64,000 nucleotides of DNA from Bacillus sp. UNC41MFS5 (GTDB taxonomy: Bacteria; Bacillota; Bacilli; Bacillales_B; DSM-18226). Below are positions 62,639 to 64,000 of the stretch, piece by piece. Under the pieces are notes generated by a model, which was not told where the DNA came from, searched no databases, and saw only the letters and a program-made list of their open reading frames with translations. Each line of letters begins with the position of its first letter. The first letter of the stretch is position 1. The stretch is from NCBI RefSeq assembly GCF_000686805.1, contig NZ_JMLP01000021.1, positions 16,598 to 80,597 of the forward strand. The letters are read 5' to 3'. Made by a program: the position numbers and the translations under genes.

Positions 62639-62905
62639 TTATAGTTTTACAAGAGTTTTTCCACGTACTTTTCCTTCTAATATGGCAGCTAATACTTCTG
62701 GCAGCTCATTTAATGAGATTTCATTTACCATATCTTCATTTAACTTTGTTGGTTTCAAATCATCACCTAGACGATTCCAAACTTTTAAACGCTTCTTCAT
62801 TGGACATTCAACCGAGTCAATGCAAGCCAATTAACACCTCTTAAAATATAAGGAAAAACGGTTGTGGAAACTTCTACCCCAATCAACGTTTCTTTGTTTC
62901 GTTCT
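62639..62905 (-). pseudogene. YhdH/AcuI-type quinone oxidoreductase remnant
   Basis: The last part reads CIDSVECPMKKRLKVWNRLGD, then DLKPTKL and SLNELPEVLAAILEGKVRGKT, the C-terminal signature of YhdH-type MDR enzymes. A one-base loss near 62828 separates it from the preceding VEVSTTVFPYILRGVNWL in another frame. Nothing of the N-terminal two thirds could be found, so it is a decayed fragment. Confidence 0.75.
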
Positions 62906-63369
62906 TTTATATGCCGAATAATCTCTACTTTCGTTCCTTCCATATCTTTTCCTTCAGTATGATCCCTCACCTTCAAAATTACGCTTTATTATACGTTTGG
63001 TTGTTTTTAATAACCCAAATGTTCCCACCTTATTAAAATTTCATAATCATTCATTAGTTTCCCGCATGTTTGCGGGATTCCTTTGATAACATGATTTATA
63101 TACTTTTCTCCTTTACTCGCTGGGCTTATTAGCTTCCTGACAGGTGGGGCGCAGTTGGCTCACATAGAATTAAGAACAATCATTCTCGAAATATCAAAAA
63201 AAGAAAGCTTAATCCGAGACAGACAGAGTCATGTCGATAATATTTTCCAGTTTTTGTTTGTCATCGGTAGTTTTCGCTAAAACGCGTAATCCCACTAACG
63301 AATTATCGATTGACTAGCCAAATTGTGTAAACAAAATGCAAAGATAACGATTTAAGACTCCCAATTTGA
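62906..63369. other. Region without a supported gene
   Basis: The first 80 bases may hold more decayed coding sequence (minus strand KDMEGTKVEIIRHIKERN), of unknown family. A small CCCGCA/TGCGGG hairpin lies at 63061-63076. Otherwise nothing recognised. Confidence 0.4.
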
Positions 63370-64000
63370 TCAAGCTTGCTTTTGTGCCGTAAAATCTAGG
63401 TTGACTACCTTTTTATTATTTAAGAAACGTGATAATCCAAATGTTGTAATACTTGCAAACACAATACTTAACGCACTGAACCATGTAATGGAAGACAATG
63501 ATATTTGCCCCACAATTATTCCACCAAAACCTGCACCAGCCGCAAAGCCTAATTGCATCATTGATTGGTTCAGACCTAGCAACACATCTGAGGATTCAGG
63601 TGATAGCGTTGCTAAATTATATTGCTGAGTTGCACCTGATGACCAGCCTGCAAATGACCAGACTGTCAATAAAACAAATACAGCAATAATTGAATGTGAT
63701 ATGAATGAAAGCACTACTAAAGATGTTACGTTTACAAGTAACCCTCTTTTTAATGTAAAAATTACGCCTCTCTTATCTGCACTTAATCCACCTAGTTTAG
63801 AACCAAATAAGCTTGCAACTCCAAGAACAAGTAAAGTAATGCTTATAAGAGAATCACTCATTCCTACATTTTTTACAAGGAATGGAGATAAATAAGTAAA
63901 AAGAATTCCGTACCCTGTCATTAAAAAGAAGGTGATTGATAATGCTAAAGCAATTTTTGGTTTTTTGAACATAGCCATTTGTCTCGTTAAAGGGATTGAA
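63370..64000 (-). CDS. MFS transporter, C-terminal part (continues past the window)
   Basis: The frame is open to the right edge (SIPLTRQMAMFKKP...). The visible 210 residues hold about six membrane segments, corresponding to the second half of a 12-segment major facilitator of the AraJ/YdhP/PbuE type; GSKLGGLSADKRG is the loop-type motif between segments. Probable drug or metabolite efflux. The C-terminus is hydrophilic and ends in TAQKQA. Confidence 0.8.
   Translation of the reverse strand, partial: SIPLTRQMAMFKKPKIALALSITFFLMTGYGILFTYLSPFLVKNVGMSDSLISITLLVLGVASLFGSKLGGLSADKRGVIFTLKRGLLVNVTSLVVLSFISHSIIAVFVLLTVWSFAGWSSGATQQYNLATLSPESSDVLLGLNQSMMQLGFAAGAGFGGIIVGQISLSSITWFSALSIVFASITTFGLSRFLNNKKVVNLDFTAQKQA

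Noticed and set aside
1..64000. CRISPR arrays, tRNA or rRNA genes, complete insertion sequences, prophage
   Set aside because: No regularly spaced repeats, tRNA-like cloverleaf sequences, transposase genes with inverted repeats or phage genes were seen by eye.

Overview
The window looks like the chromosome of a low-GC, Gram-positive, spore-former-type bacterium of the family Bacillaceae (Bacillus, Neobacillus or Peribacillus group; species not determinable here). The evidence is strong AGGAGG-type ribosome sites, sigma-A promoters, intrinsic terminators with long T tracts, a class IV (PhaR/PhaC) polyhydroxyalkanoate synthase, a CcpA-type cre site, a FbpB-type basic protein and a full-length GuaC. 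The stretch from about 39.4 to 46.5 kb looks less AT-rich than its surroundings.

Layout: 0-3.5 kb holds a frameshifted opine-dehydrogenase-family gene divergent from two tandem FAD amine/amino-acid oxidases, with twin TTGTATACAA operators between them. guaC follows (3.9-4.9 kb). 4.9-11.2 kb is a seven-gene minus-strand operon: RpiR regulator, M20 deacylase, amino-acid ABC transporter, GNAT acyltransferase and N-succinylamino acid racemase. It matches the known D- to L-amino acid conversion route with an importer added. 14.3-18.4 kb is a taurine/alkanesulfonate locus in two divergent arms whose leaders carry matching RNA elements and terminators. 18.6-21.0 kb is phaP / phaR-phaC, without phaB or phaQ.

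21.6-26.5 kb holds a frameshifted gamma-carbonic-anhydrase-like gene and a CitMHS transporter / CoA transferase / HMG-CoA-lyase-type / GntR cluster with a shared promoter element. 26.8-27.4 kb encodes a solitary proteasome-beta-like Ntn hydrolase. 28.0-32.6 kb is a tyrosine/homogentisate catabolic operon (hpd, an unknown 313-residue protein, fahA, hmgA), followed by a bicupin and a second lspA-like gene. 34.9-39.1 kb is a decaying MATE plus nickel/peptide ABC transporter block. 39.5-46.5 kb is a sugar locus (GH43, GH2, three-component ABC importer, ArsR-like regulator with a C-terminal ligand-like domain).

46.8-49.2 kb is a gene graveyard (IclR, MDR, OpuB/OpuC-type transporter and MarR remnants). 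49.7-54.1 kb holds fdhD, a formate-dehydrogenase-like molybdoprotein and DUF2294 genes, with a repeated 36-nt RNA element before terminators. 54.7-57.9 kb encodes a large exported Ig-like-repeat protein. 58.2-62.2 kb holds an azoreductase, small proteins including a FbpB-type protein, and a ketone-body operon (scoA-scoB-thiolase) behind a leader terminator. The window ends in a YhdH-type remnant and a partial MFS transporter.

The most interesting signals are two apparent terminator-type regulatory RNAs, one in both tau leaders and one before the DUF2294 and fdhF genes. Next are the proteasome-like protein, the unknown protein in the tyrosine operon and the non-canonical start of phaC.
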